Source: JAMXLO01 sp046732975 (lineage in GTDB: Bacteria > Pseudomonadota > Alphaproteobacteria > Acetobacterales > Acetobacteraceae). Taken from it: a stretch of 8,158 bases of DNA. A program made the position numbers and the translations under genes. Below are positions 1-5,866 of this stretch, piece by piece; position 1 is the stretch's first letter; every line of letters starts with the position of its first letter. The notes under the pieces are model-generated. The model was given only the letters and a program-made list of their open reading frames with translations, searched no databases and was not told where the DNA came from. The stretch covers positions 1-8,158 of the forward strand of contig JBKPOG010000007.1 of NCBI GenBank assembly GCA_046732975.1, read 5' to 3'.

Positions 1-4
1 GAGA

Positions 5-229
5 TCAGATGCTACTGGCTGACTGCTTGTTCCGTAGTCTCTCCCACGGTGTCACCGGATCAAGGCGGGCAACGCGTCGGCTACTCTCCCATACCTCGAC
101 CGCAGCCGCGAAGTTTTCCGCGCCCTTGCTGGCCATTGCCAGGGCGGCACTGTCCGAGCGGCACACAACGGAGTAGCCGTCCACGATGTGATCGGCCGGA
201 TCAAGCTCGTATATACGGTAGTGACCCAT
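5..229 (-). CDS. Small hypothetical protein (74 aa), possibly stress-induced
   Basis: I do not recognise a named family with certainty. The protein begins MGHYRIYELDPADHIVDGYSV and is soluble, with no signal peptide or membrane segment. The opening, in which a short strand is followed by 'D..D.I..GY' and then an Ala-rich helix (SAALAMASKGAENF), resembles small alphaproteobacterial proteins of unknown function that I associate with stress-regulated loci; that association is from memory. The ATG start is supported by an AGGGA ribosome binding site about 6 bases upstream, and TGA closes the frame near the window edge. An EcfG-like promoter lies about 33 bases upstream of the start, in almost the same arrangement as at the neighbouring csbD-like gene. 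That suggests shared control by the general stress response. The function is unknown; that the gene is real is fairly sure. Confidence 0.7.
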   Translation of the reverse strand: MGHYRIYELDPADHIVDGYSVVCRSDSAALAMASKGAENFAAAVEVWESSRRVARLDPVTPWERLRNKQSASSI

Positions 230-261
230 GTTAATTCCCTGAGTGTCTCCTCCCCGCTAGC

Positions 262-286
262 AACGAGCCGCCCATCGATCGGTTCG
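262..286 (-). promoter_or_regulatory. Candidate EcfG (general stress response) promoter for the 74-aa gene
   Basis: Read on the minus strand, CGAAC (286-282) is followed after 16 bases by CGTT (265-262). The alphaproteobacterial EcfG consensus is GGAAC-N16/17-CGTT, so only the first base of the -35 box differs. The CGTT box lies 33 bases from the ATG, nearly identical to the perfect copy upstream of the csbD-like gene. On its own the match is weak; the geometry shared with its neighbour raises it. Confidence 0.5.
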
Positions 287-333
287 AGCGAAACGGTGTT
301 TCAGCTGAACGATAAACTTGAGGGATGCGCTAA

Positions 334-368
334 CAGAAAAGGCCACCCTGTCGGGGCGGCCTTCCTCT
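334..368 (-). terminator. Intrinsic terminator of the csbD-like gene
   Basis: The arms at 339-348 and 354-363 form a 10-bp stem with a 5-base loop and one A-C mismatch. Read on the minus strand, which is the direction of csbD, the stem is followed by TTTTCTGTT, a U-rich tail. The hairpin starts about 25 bases after the csbD stop codon. Short outer complementary sequences (aacaga/tctgtt) could extend the stem and let it work in both directions. Confidence 0.75.
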
Positions 369-389
369 GTTGTATCGTCTGATACTAGT

Positions 390-569
390 CTAGCGTGTCA
401 CGTCGCGCGCCGTGTCCTTTGCGTCGCCGGCGGCATTGTGAGCGGCGCCCTTCGCCTTGTCCATCTTCCCCTCAGCCTGCATCTTTTCGTCACCCGTCAG
501 CTTGCCGGCCGTGTCCTTCACAGCACCCTTTACCTTATCGGCAGCGCCCTTGACGTGTTCGCGATCCAT
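390..569 (-). CDS. csbD: CsbD-like general stress protein (59 aa)
   Basis: The product is a small, highly charged Lys/Ala/Gly/Asp-rich soluble protein of 59 aa, the usual size for the CsbD family (named for a sigma-B-controlled gene of Bacillus subtilis). The family hallmark is visible: repeated 'K-G-A' segments (AADKVKGAVKDTAGKLTGDEKMQAEGKMDKAKGA), with the central TGDEKMQAEGK matching the family core 'T.D..L.AEGK'. The molecular function of the family is not established; its members are abundant under stress. The ATG at 569 is chosen because an AAGGA ribosome binding site stands 7 bases upstream and the family fold begins there. The frame stays open back to 704 without any resemblance to the family. 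A perfect EcfG promoter lies just upstream and a terminator downstream, so the gene looks monocistronic and stress-induced. Confidence 0.9.
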   Translation of the reverse strand: MDREHVKGAADKVKGAVKDTAGKLTGDEKMQAEGKMDKAKGAAHNAAGDAKDTARDVTR

Positions 570-602
570 GATCTGTTCCTTCTGAAGTCGCCTCTCGGGA
601 TT

Positions 603-627
603 AACGCCAAAGACCGACTGTCGTTCC
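603..627 (-). promoter_or_regulatory. EcfG-type promoter upstream of the csbD-like gene
   Basis: Read on the minus strand, GGAAC (627-623) is followed by exactly 16 bases and then CGTT (606-603). This is a full match to the EcfG sigma factor consensus known from the alphaproteobacterial general stress response. A transcript starting a few bases after CGTT would have a leader of about 25-30 bases before the csbD ATG. A stress-protein target fits the known EcfG regulon. A small inverted repeat (CCCC at 626-629, GGGG at 635-638) overlaps the upstream edge. Confidence 0.8.
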
Positions 628-872
628 CCTCCACGGGGGCAGTGGCGATTAGGACCCCGCTTCGGTTGTCGAACAAGGCAACAAGGGCAAGGGTCCGCAA
701 TCACCTCGCAACGGCGTGTCTATGACCGCACTCACATTGTTCCCTTCATTTGCGCATAAATCCTATGCTGAAGCCCCTGATTATCCCGCAAGCGCCGAAA
801 CCCATCTTCCAGCGATCGCAGATGCTGCGATGCACAATTCCGGACGTGCCGGAAGATGAGGAGAGAGAGACC
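628..872. other. Intergenic region between divergent csbD-like and small exported-protein genes
   Basis: I see no convincing gene here. Open frames run through it on both strands but have no family resemblance and no ribosome binding site at their starts. It must hold the rightward promoter for the gene starting at 873. A TTGTTC at 737-742 with a weak TCCTAT at 761-766 (18-base spacing) is the best sigma70-like candidate, but the match is poor. No EcfG-like pair is visible on the plus strand. Confidence 0.5.
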
Positions 873-1151
873 ATGAGGACCAAGCTTCTAGTTGCCGCCG
901 GCCTGAGCCTTGCGGCGTCGACAGCCGCCTACGCCGATAGCGGCGACGGCCCTGCCGCCAACACCCTGTTCACTGAGTTGCCTGGTGTCGTTGCTCAAGC
1001 CGAGGTTCCGAATGCTTCGGCCTATGCCAAGAACCGGCAGGTGCGGCCCCAGGAGGCGCAAAGCGGGCAGGCGGTGCATGTCTACGTGACCCAGCCGAGC
1101 CGTGGCACCTGGCTATTTCAGGCGAACCCGAACCAAGGCGCCAACAGCTAA
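873..1151 (+). CDS. Small exported protein of unknown function (92 aa)
   Basis: The protein has a clear Sec signal peptide: MRTK, then a hydrophobic Ala/Leu stretch (residues 5-19) ending at AYA|DS, so cleavage after residue 21 is likely and the mature protein of about 71 aa should be periplasmic. The mature part is polar, rich in Gln, Asn, Ala and Pro, with no cysteines and no domain I recognise; a short 'GQAVHVYVTQPSRGTWLFQ' segment may form strands. The ATG at 873 is preferred over an earlier in-frame ATG at 750 because it has a GAGGAGAGAG ribosome binding site and places the signal peptide at the N-terminus. A strong terminator follows 30 bases after the stop, so the gene is probably transcribed alone. 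The function is unknown. Confidence 0.8.
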   Translation: MRTKLLVAAGLSLAASTAAYADSGDGPAANTLFTELPGVVAQAEVPNASAYAKNRQVRPQEAQSGQAVHVYVTQPSRGTWLFQANPNQGANS

Positions 1152-1181
1152 CCACACCAGCATCGAAATCAAACGCATGCA

Positions 1182-1217
1182 GATAGGCCGGCGGCTCGCC
1201 GGCCTATCGCGTTTTTT
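1182..1217 (+). terminator. Strong intrinsic terminator
   Basis: A perfect 12-bp GC-rich stem (1182-1193 with 1197-1208) with a 3-base loop is followed by GCG and a run of seven T (1212-1218 region). It lies 30 bases downstream of the exported-protein stop codon and faces the same way, so it ends that transcript and insulates the next gene. Confidence 0.93.
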
Positions 1218-1390
1218 TCGGGCGGCCTTTCCCAGCTTCTTTTGCTGAGCATGGCCAGGCAGACCAGGTTGCTGTCCGGTTCTCAGGCGCGCGGTTCGTC
1301 CGTGCCCATCGTGTGGGGTAGGCAACAGCGATCAGTTCGGCGGTGCGCCGAGCTGAAGGCAGTTCCGCGACCCGCCTAGCGAGCACGCCG
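1218..1390. other. Intergenic stretch without a recognisable gene
   Basis: This covers most of the 290 bases between the terminator and the amidohydrolase gene. Short open frames exist on both strands, but none has a ribosome binding site or a recognisable product. No tRNA-like or riboswitch-like fold was found by eye. The right end leads into the palindrome and promoter described separately. Confidence 0.5.
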
Positions 1391-1404
1391 CGTCGGCGCC
1401 GACG
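1391..1404. promoter_or_regulatory. 14-bp perfect palindrome, possible operator
   Basis: CGTCGGCGCCGACG reads identically on both strands. It lies 16 bases upstream of the candidate -35 box of the amidohydrolase gene, a position suited to a dimeric regulator. GC-rich genomes produce such palindromes by chance, and no regulator gene is visible next to it, so the assignment is tentative. Confidence 0.35.
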
Positions 1405-1420
1405 AGATCAATCCTCGCCC

Positions 1421-1449
1421 TTGTCACGGGACGGGGTCCGCACGATCAT
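1421..1449 (+). promoter_or_regulatory. Candidate sigma70-like promoter for the amidohydrolase gene
   Basis: TTGTCA (1421-1426, five of six consensus bases) and GATCAT (1444-1449, four of six) are separated by 17 bases, the optimal spacing. Transcription starting near 1456 would give a leader of about 43 bases before the ATG. Confidence 0.45.
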
Positions 1450-1498
1450 CTCGGCCGTACACGGAACGCGCCCGCACCTCGAATCCGGAGACCGTTGC

Positions 1499-2605
1499 AT
1501 GAACGTCCAGGCCACCAGCCGCCCCATCGTGCAGTCCGCCGCTGCCTCGAAGCTGGCGATCGCCGACGGAGACATCCACCCGCAGCGCAACTCCTACAAG
1601 GATCTGTACCCCTATATGGAGGCTCGCTGGGTCGAGATGGCGAAGACCTTCGGCTCCCGCCCACGTCAGGCTTACCAGGCCGGTCCGGCCTATCCGAAGG
1701 GTCAGCCGAATGCGTCGCGCCGTGACGCGTGGCCACCCGGCGGACGTCCCGGCAGCAGCCTGCCTTTCCTGCAGAAGCAGCTGCTGGACGAGAACCACAT
1801 AACGCTGGGCATCCTCAACCCGACGGGCGACAACGGTGCAAGTTTCCAAAACCGGGAGTTTGGCGCCGGCGTCGCCAGCGCAATGAACCGCTGGGTAGAA
1901 GCAGAGTGGCTGATAGAGCCGCGGCTGAAGGGTTCTATCGTCGTTCCGTACGAAGATTCCGATGCGGCCGTCGCGGAAATCGAGCGCTGGGCCGGCGATC
2001 CACGCTTCGTCCAGGTGCTCATGGTGAGCCGTACCGCCAATCCACCTGGTCAAAAGCAATATTGGAAGATCTACGAAGCCGCTGCGGCCGCGAACCTGCC
2101 GATCGGGGTGCATGCCTTCGGCTTCGGCGGCTATCCGGTCACCGGTTCGGGTTGGCCATCCTTCTACATCGAGGACATGGTTGGCCACGCCCAGTCCTCG
2201 CAGTCCTTCCTCACCAGCCTCGTGATCGAGGGCGTATTCGAACGCATTCCGAATTTCAAGCTGGTGCTGATCGAGTCTGGTTTTGCGTGGTTGCCACCTT
2301 TGGCGTGGCGGCTGGACAAGCTGTGGACCCGGCTGAAGCAGGAGACACCGCACCTGAAGCGTGCGCCTTCTGAATACATTCGCGAGAGCGTTTGGCTGAC
2401 CACCCAGCCCATGGAAGAGCCTCAGCCGCGCGAGCATGTGCTGGATGCGATCGACTGGATCGGCTGGGACCGGCTGCTTTTTGCCACCGATTACCCGCAC
2501 TGGGACTACGATGATCCGACCCAGGTGCTGCCGATGCCGCTCCCAGAGCAGCAACGGCGTGACTTCTTCTTCAACAACGCCATGAAGCTGTACCGGCAGG
2601 TCTGA
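1499..2605 (+). CDS. Amidohydrolase-2 family metal-dependent hydrolase or decarboxylase (368 aa)
   Basis: This is a cytoplasmic TIM-barrel enzyme of the amidohydrolase_2 group (ACMSD and gamma-resorcylate decarboxylase relatives). The substrate cannot be told from sequence. The first motif is ADGDIHP, with Asp25 and His27 in the place of the usual HxH. His205 (PIGVHAFG) and Asp331 (LLFATDYPHWD) are the other expected metal ligands. An E/DxH...H...D set is known from decarboxylase-type members such as gamma-resorcylate decarboxylase, so C-C bond cleavage is as plausible as hydrolysis. The usual 'GHxGE' loop is replaced by LIESGFAWLP (258-266). The length is usual for the subgroup. The ATG at 1499 has a GGAGA ribosome binding site about 8 bases upstream; the 52 extra in-frame codons before it are Arg/Ser-rich and unlike the family. 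The gene stands alone behind its own candidate promoter and converges on the dap operon. Confidence 0.88.
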   Translation: MNVQATSRPIVQSAAASKLAIADGDIHPQRNSYKDLYPYMEARWVEMAKTFGSRPRQAYQAGPAYPKGQPNASRRDAWPPGGRPGSSLPFLQKQLLDENHITLGILNPTGDNGASFQNREFGAGVASAMNRWVEAEWLIEPRLKGSIVVPYEDSDAAVAEIERWAGDPRFVQVLMVSRTANPPGQKQYWKIYEAAAAANLPIGVHAFGFGGYPVTGSGWPSFYIEDMVGHAQSSQSFLTSLVIEGVFERIPNFKLVLIESGFAWLPPLAWRLDKLWTRLKQETPHLKRAPSEYIRESVWLTTQPMEEPQPREHVLDAIDWIGWDRLLFATDYPHWDYDDPTQVLPMPLPEQQRRDFFFNNAMKLYRQV

Positions 2606-2614
2606 CGCGCTGTA

Positions 2615-2640
2615 GCGGGGAGCAACCTGGGCTACCCCGC
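2615..2640. terminator. Weak hairpin between convergent genes
   Basis: GCGGGG (2615-2620) pairs with CCCCGC (2635-2640) across a 14-base loop, between the amidohydrolase stop and the end of the leftward operon. It overlaps the stop codon of the leftward gene. There is no U-rich tail on either strand, so if it ends transcription it is not a classical intrinsic terminator. A competing GTAGC/GCTAC pairing (2612-2616 with 2631-2635) exists. Confidence 0.25.
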
Positions 2641-3192
2641 CGCCCCGAGCCCAGCGAGAAAAACCCCGATCGAGACGTCGACTGCGACCAGCCCGACGGC
2701 AGGAAGCGTACTGATGCCTAAGGTGAGGCGGAAGCTGAACCATTCTAGCCAGAGTGCCCAGCCCACCCCGACAAGCTGCGCCACCTCGTCGAGCAGCTTC
2801 GGTGCGCCCAGCAGGCCAGGAATGCTGAACCCGACCAGCATCATGTATTGGATGACGTTGCACCAATTCCACAACGCGATGCAGCGCGGCCAACGCGGGC
2901 CAAGCCCCATGATGCCAACCAATCGATGCGACAGCACCGCGAACCCGCACCAGCCGATCAGATAGGACAGCAGGTCCAGCCCCAGCGTATGTGCTGCGTG
3001 CGGCGGTGCTCCCGTCTGCATCCAGGCGAGAAGACGCAGACAGATGAACGCGGGCAGGCAGATCGGCACGGCCCAGAAGCTGCGAGCGGCCCCGGCCATA
3101 TCAGCCTCGACATGGCGCACGCCCTCAGCACGACCGCGCGCCAGTAGCCAGGCAGCGTATAACCCGGACGACACGGCCGCACTGATACTCAC
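2632..3192 (-). CDS. Integral membrane protein B (186 aa), paralogue of the preceding gene
   Basis: This is a hydrophobic protein with about five predicted membrane segments (roughly residues 40-58, 70-90, 106-127, 137-153 and 163-182) and no catalytic motif I recognise. It resembles the neighbouring protein A: both have LARGR near the N-terminus (17-21 here), NWC near residue 110, and ALWL..F...LG near 146-159, in the same order and at nearly the same positions. The start is a GTG whose GTGA overlaps the TGA of gene A, so translation is coupled. The frame is open further upstream (to 3552), but that stretch lies inside gene A and is not family-like. It is the last gene of the dapD-dapE operon. 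The function is unknown; a link to cell envelope or lysine metabolism would be inferred only from position. Confidence 0.82.
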   Translation of the reverse strand: MSISAAVSSGLYAAWLLARGRAEGVRHVEADMAGAARSFWAVPICLPAFICLRLLAWMQTGAPPHAAHTLGLDLLSYLIGWCGFAVLSHRLVGIMGLGPRWPRCIALWNWCNVIQYMMLVGFSIPGLLGAPKLLDEVAQLVGVGWALWLEWFSFRLTLGISTLPAVGLVAVDVSIGVFLAGLGAAG

Positions 3193-3776
3193 GAATCGGT
3201 AGTGCCCAGGGCGATCGCCCGCGGCCCCACCACCAGCATCGCGGTGGTCAGGTTCACCGCGAGCACCAGCAGCAGCGCCCGCGGGCCTGATAGGCCAAGG
3301 CCGTGGCGGGCCAGGAAACAGTGCAGCCACAGCGCATAGGACAGCAATCCAAGCAAAACGCCGATCCGCGCCGTCGCACGTGGCAAGCCGAGCGCCGCCA
3401 ACACGCCGAATACCAGCAGCAATACGCTGCCAACAATTGGTATAACCCACTGGCACCAGTTGAACGCAGTCGCGAAGCGCAGCCAGAACTGCTGCCGGCG
3501 CCATAGTCGCGCGACCTCGAATGACAGCACCAGCGGCGCGACCAAAGCGCATAGCGTGGCGAGGAGGTCCGACACCGCGTTCAGCCCGCCGCCGCCCAAC
3601 AACATCAGCATGCCGCCGACCAAAGGGAATGCGATCAGGGGAGCAAGACTCGCGAGGAACGCATCACGTGTGGCCCCGAACTGTTGCATGCCGTCCGGTC
3701 GGCCTCTGGCGAGGCGCACAATGCCGAGCACGATGCTTCCTGTGCGGCCACGAAGGCCGCCCCGGCGACCGCTCAT
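3189..3776 (-). CDS. Integral membrane protein A (195 aa), downstream of dapE
   Basis: The basic N-terminus (MSGRRGGLRGRTG) is followed by about five hydrophobic segments (roughly residues 40-61, 68-88, 107-129, 137-156 and 165-184). It carries LARGR at 22-26, FNWCQW at 105-110 and ALWLHCFLARHGLG at 148-161, all with counterparts in protein B. I cannot name the family; a YIP1-like multi-span protein is a guess and no more. The ATG at 3776 overlaps the dapE stop as ATGA and there is no strong ribosome binding site, so expression should depend on translation of dapE. The matching position of LARGR in protein B supports this start over the internal Met30. Its role is unknown. Confidence 0.82.
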   Translation of the reverse strand: MSGRRGGLRGRTGSIVLGIVRLARGRPDGMQQFGATRDAFLASLAPLIAFPLVGGMLMLLGGGGLNAVSDLLATLCALVAPLVLSFEVARLWRRQQFWLRFATAFNWCQWVIPIVGSVLLLVFGVLAALGLPRATARIGVLLGLLSYALWLHCFLARHGLGLSGPRALLLVLAVNLTTAMLVVGPRAIALGTTDS

Positions 3777-4900
3777 GCCAGGAACGCCGCAAGAATGCCG
3801 CGATAAATCTGCGCAAGTTCATGCAATTCGACAACAGGCACCCGCTCGTCCACGTGATGCATGGTCGCGCCGACCAAACCGAATTCGGCCACCGGGCAAT
3901 GGCGAGAAATGAAACGCGCGTCCGACGTACCGCCCCCGGTGTCGAGTTTGGGTTCCACTCCCGTTGTATCGATGATCGCCTGGCGCAGTGTGTGCACCAG
4001 TGGACCAGGCTCGGTCAGGAACGACTCCCCACTGATCGCGATGTCTAGGTCGAAGCGTTCGGCGTGCTGGGCAATAACCGCGCGGAGCCACGCTGACAGG
4101 GCCGCACCCGTATGATCGCTGTTGAAGCGGATGTTCAGCATCGCGCTCGCTTCGGCGGGAATCACGTTGGTCACCAAATTGCCGACATCGATACTGGTGA
4201 ACTGCAGGCTGGATGGCTGGAACCAGTCGTTGCCTGCGTCGAGCGGGGCAGCAGTCAGGGCATCCGCGATGTTGATTAGCCGGTGCACTGGGTTGTCAGC
4301 GCGCTGCGGGTAAGCGACATGACCCTGGGTACCATGCACCGTGATTTTGGCGTTGAGACTGCCGCGACGGCCAATCTTGACCATGTCGCCCAGGGTCACC
4401 GGACAGGTCGGCTCGCCCACGATGCAGAAGTCGGGGATCTGATCGTGCGCCTGCATCCATTCCAAGACCCTTACGGTACCATCGACCGCAGGACCTTCTT
4501 CGTCGCCGGTGATCAGCAGACTGATCGAGCCGCGCGGCGGTCCGTCCGCAAGATGCAGTGCGGCGGCTGCCACGAAGGCCGCTATGGCGCCTTTCATGTC
4601 GCAGGCGCCGCGGCCATAAAGGATGCCGTTGCGCACTTCCCCTCCAAATGGATCGGACTGCCAATTCGCCGCACCCACCGGCACCACGTCAGTGTGGCCG
4701 GCAAAGCAAATGTGCGGCGAGCCGGTGCCAATGCGCGCGAACAGGTTGTCGATGTCGCCGTAGCGTAGCGGCGTTGCGATAAAGCCGAGTTGCGTGAGAG
4801 CATCGGCCAAGACCAATTGAGCGCCGGCATCGGCGGGGGTGACCGATGCGCAGCGGATCAGGGCCTGGGCAAGCGGCACGGGATCGTGGAGAGGGTTCAA
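3773..4900 (-). CDS. dapE: Succinyl-diaminopimelate desuccinylase
   Basis: The enzyme hydrolyses N-succinyl-L,L-diaminopimelate to L,L-diaminopimelate and succinate in the cytoplasm, a step of lysine and peptidoglycan precursor synthesis. At 375 aa it is the normal length. The dinuclear zinc site of the M20 family is intact: His69 in GHTDVVP, bridging Asp101 in GRGACDMKG, catalytic Glu134 and ligand Glu135 in GDEEGP, Glu163 in GEPT, and His348 in ATMHHVDE. The dimerisation (lid) domain lies at about residues 180-290, beginning GRRGSLNAKITVHGTQGHVAYP. The start is a TTG at 4900: the only nearby ATG (4905) is out of frame and soon stops, while a GGAGAGGG ribosome binding site stands 8 bases before the TTG. 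That site lies in the C/G-rich repeat between dapD and dapE. The gene is second in the operon after dapD and overlaps the next gene by ATGA. Confidence 0.96.
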   Translation of the reverse strand: MNPLHDPVPLAQALIRCASVTPADAGAQLVLADALTQLGFIATPLRYGDIDNLFARIGTGSPHICFAGHTDVVPVGAANWQSDPFGGEVRNGILYGRGACDMKGAIAAFVAAAALHLADGPPRGSISLLITGDEEGPAVDGTVRVLEWMQAHDQIPDFCIVGEPTCPVTLGDMVKIGRRGSLNAKITVHGTQGHVAYPQRADNPVHRLINIADALTAAPLDAGNDWFQPSSLQFTSIDVGNLVTNVIPAEASAMLNIRFNSDHTGAALSAWLRAVIAQHAERFDLDIAISGESFLTEPGPLVHTLRQAIIDTTGVEPKLDTGGGTSDARFISRHCPVAEFGLVGATMHHVDERVPVVELHELAQIYRGILAAFLA

Positions 4901-4908
4901 TACATAGG

Positions 4909-4947
4909 CCCTCTCCCCCCGTCCCTCTCCCGCAAGGGGAGGGGGAG
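4909..4947. repeat. C/G-rich hairpin repeat between dapD and dapE
   Basis: A C/T-rich tract (4909-4931) is followed by a G-rich tract (4936-4947). Bases 4922-4931 pair with 4937-4946 in a 10-bp stem containing one T-G wobble, with a 5-base loop (GCAAG). The motif type, in which CCCTCTCCC and its complement flank 'GCAAG', resembles a REP-like repeat common in proteobacterial intergenic regions; this recognition is from memory. On the minus-strand transcript the tract 4920-4911 (GGGGGGAGAG) continues into GG and forms the dapE ribosome binding site. The hairpin lacks a U-tail, so it is more likely to stabilise or modulate mRNA than to terminate it. Confidence 0.65.
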
Positions 4948-4967
4948 TGTTGTCTGGCGGGCCACGA

Positions 4968-5807
4968 TCACTCGCGCAGTAATTCGTTTATCGAGGTTTT
5001 CGCCCTGGTCTGCTCGTCCACAGTCTTCACGATCACCGCACAATAGAGCGACGGGCCAGGCGATCCGTCGGGCAGTGTCCGCCCCGGCAGCGATCCGGGT
5101 ACTACCACTGAATAGGGCGGGACGCGGCCGATATAGATCTCACCCGTTGCCCGATCGATCACCTTGGTGGAGGCACCGATGAAGACACCCATCGACAGGA
5201 CGCTGCCGCGCTCGACCACCACACCCTCGGCCACTTCGGAGCGCGCGCCGACGAAGCAGTCGTCCTCGATGATGACCGGGTTGGCCTGCAGCGGCTCAAG
5301 TACGCCACCGATGCCGACACCACCGGACAGGTGGCAGTTGGCGCCGATCTGCGCACAGCTGCCGACGGTCGCCCAAGTGTCAACCATAGTGTTGCGTCCG
5401 ACATAGGCGCCGATGTTGACGAAACTCGGCATCAACACCGCGCCAGGGGCAACGTAGGCCGCACGGCGCACCACCGCGCCAGGGACTGCACGAAAGCCTG
5501 CCTCACGGAAGCGGTTTTCGCCCCAGCCGGTGAACTTCAAGGGGACCTTGTCCCACACCGGCGTGCCGCCCGGCCCCTGCATTGCCATCGAGTCGGTACG
5601 GCGGAACGACAGCAACACCGCCTTCTTCAGCCACTGATTGACCTGCCAGCCACTCGCCGTCGGTTCGGCAACACGCGCGGCACCCGAGTCCAGCAGTTCG
5701 AGTGCTGTATCTACTGCGTCGCGTGGCACGCCCTGGGTCGAAGGCGACAATGACTCACGCCGTTCCCAGAGCTCCTCGATCGGCTGTTGCAGCGCGTGGT
5801 CGCTCAT
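4968..5807 (-). CDS. dapD: 2,3,4,5-tetrahydropyridine-2,6-dicarboxylate N-succinyltransferase
   Basis: The enzyme transfers succinate from succinyl-CoA to tetrahydrodipicolinate, two steps before the DapE reaction in the succinylase branch of lysine/diaminopimelate synthesis. It has 279 aa, typical for DapD. Three regions are visible: an N-terminal helical part (residues 1-100, with WQVNQWLKKAVLLSFR at 54-69), a left-handed beta-helix of hexapeptide repeats (about 105-235, including PGAVLMPSFVNIGAYVG and VDTWATVGSCAQIG), and a C-terminal segment (PSLYCAVIVKTVDEQTRAKTSINELLRE). The ATG at 5807 is chosen because an AAGGA ribosome binding site stands 9 bases upstream and the N-terminus matches family length; 24 further in-frame codons upstream cover the promoter. 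It is the first gene of the leftward operon dapD-dapE-membrane A-membrane B. Confidence 0.97.
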   Translation of the reverse strand: MSDHALQQPIEELWERRESLSPSTQGVPRDAVDTALELLDSGAARVAEPTASGWQVNQWLKKAVLLSFRRTDSMAMQGPGGTPVWDKVPLKFTGWGENRFREAGFRAVPGAVVRRAAYVAPGAVLMPSFVNIGAYVGRNTMVDTWATVGSCAQIGANCHLSGGVGIGGVLEPLQANPVIIEDDCFVGARSEVAEGVVVERGSVLSMGVFIGASTKVIDRATGEIYIGRVPPYSVVVPGSLPGRTLPDGSPGPSLYCAVIVKTVDEQTRAKTSINELLRE

Positions 5808-5837
5808 GCGGGGACTTCCTTGAGTCTGGTCGGCGGG

Positions 5838-5866
5838 ACCATGCGCAGCGACCCGGACCCTGTCAA
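5838..5866 (-). promoter_or_regulatory. Candidate sigma70-like promoter of the dapD operon
   Basis: On the minus strand a perfect TTGACA (-35, 5866-5861) is followed after 17 bases by CATGGT (5843-5838), a weak -10 with three of six consensus bases. Alphaproteobacterial -10 boxes are often loose. Transcription would begin about 25 bases before the dapD ATG. It lies in the 98-base gap between dapD and the divergent cyclase gene. No clear rightward promoter is visible in the same gap. Confidence 0.55.

Noticed and set aside
570..704. N-terminal extension of the csbD-like protein
   Set aside because: The extension contains the EcfG promoter and is unlike CsbD; the ATG at 569 has its own ribosome binding site.
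737..766. TTGTTC-N18-TCCTAT as promoter of the exported-protein gene
   Set aside because: The -10 matches only three of six bases and the spacing is not ideal, so it is mentioned only as the best of poor options.
1343..1498. Longer start for the amidohydrolase
   Set aside because: The 52 extra codons are Arg/Ser-rich, cover the palindrome and candidate promoter, and have no family match. The ATG at 1499 has a good ribosome binding site.
1424..2950. A 508-codon open frame on the minus strand opposite the amidohydrolase gene
   Set aside because: It is the antisense shadow of a well-supported gene in GC-rich DNA. Its translation is Arg/Gly/Ala-rich, matches no family I know, and also runs across the end of membrane gene B.
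3193..3552. N-terminal extension of membrane protein B
   Set aside because: The upstream part lies inside gene A in another frame and reads as low-quality sequence. The GTG at 3192 with its GTGA overlap and the position of LARGR fit better.
4922..4946. Hairpin between dapD and dapE as a terminator
   Set aside because: There is no U-rich tail on the transcript strand and dapE follows at once, so a terminator would cut off the operon. A repeat or mRNA structure is more likely.
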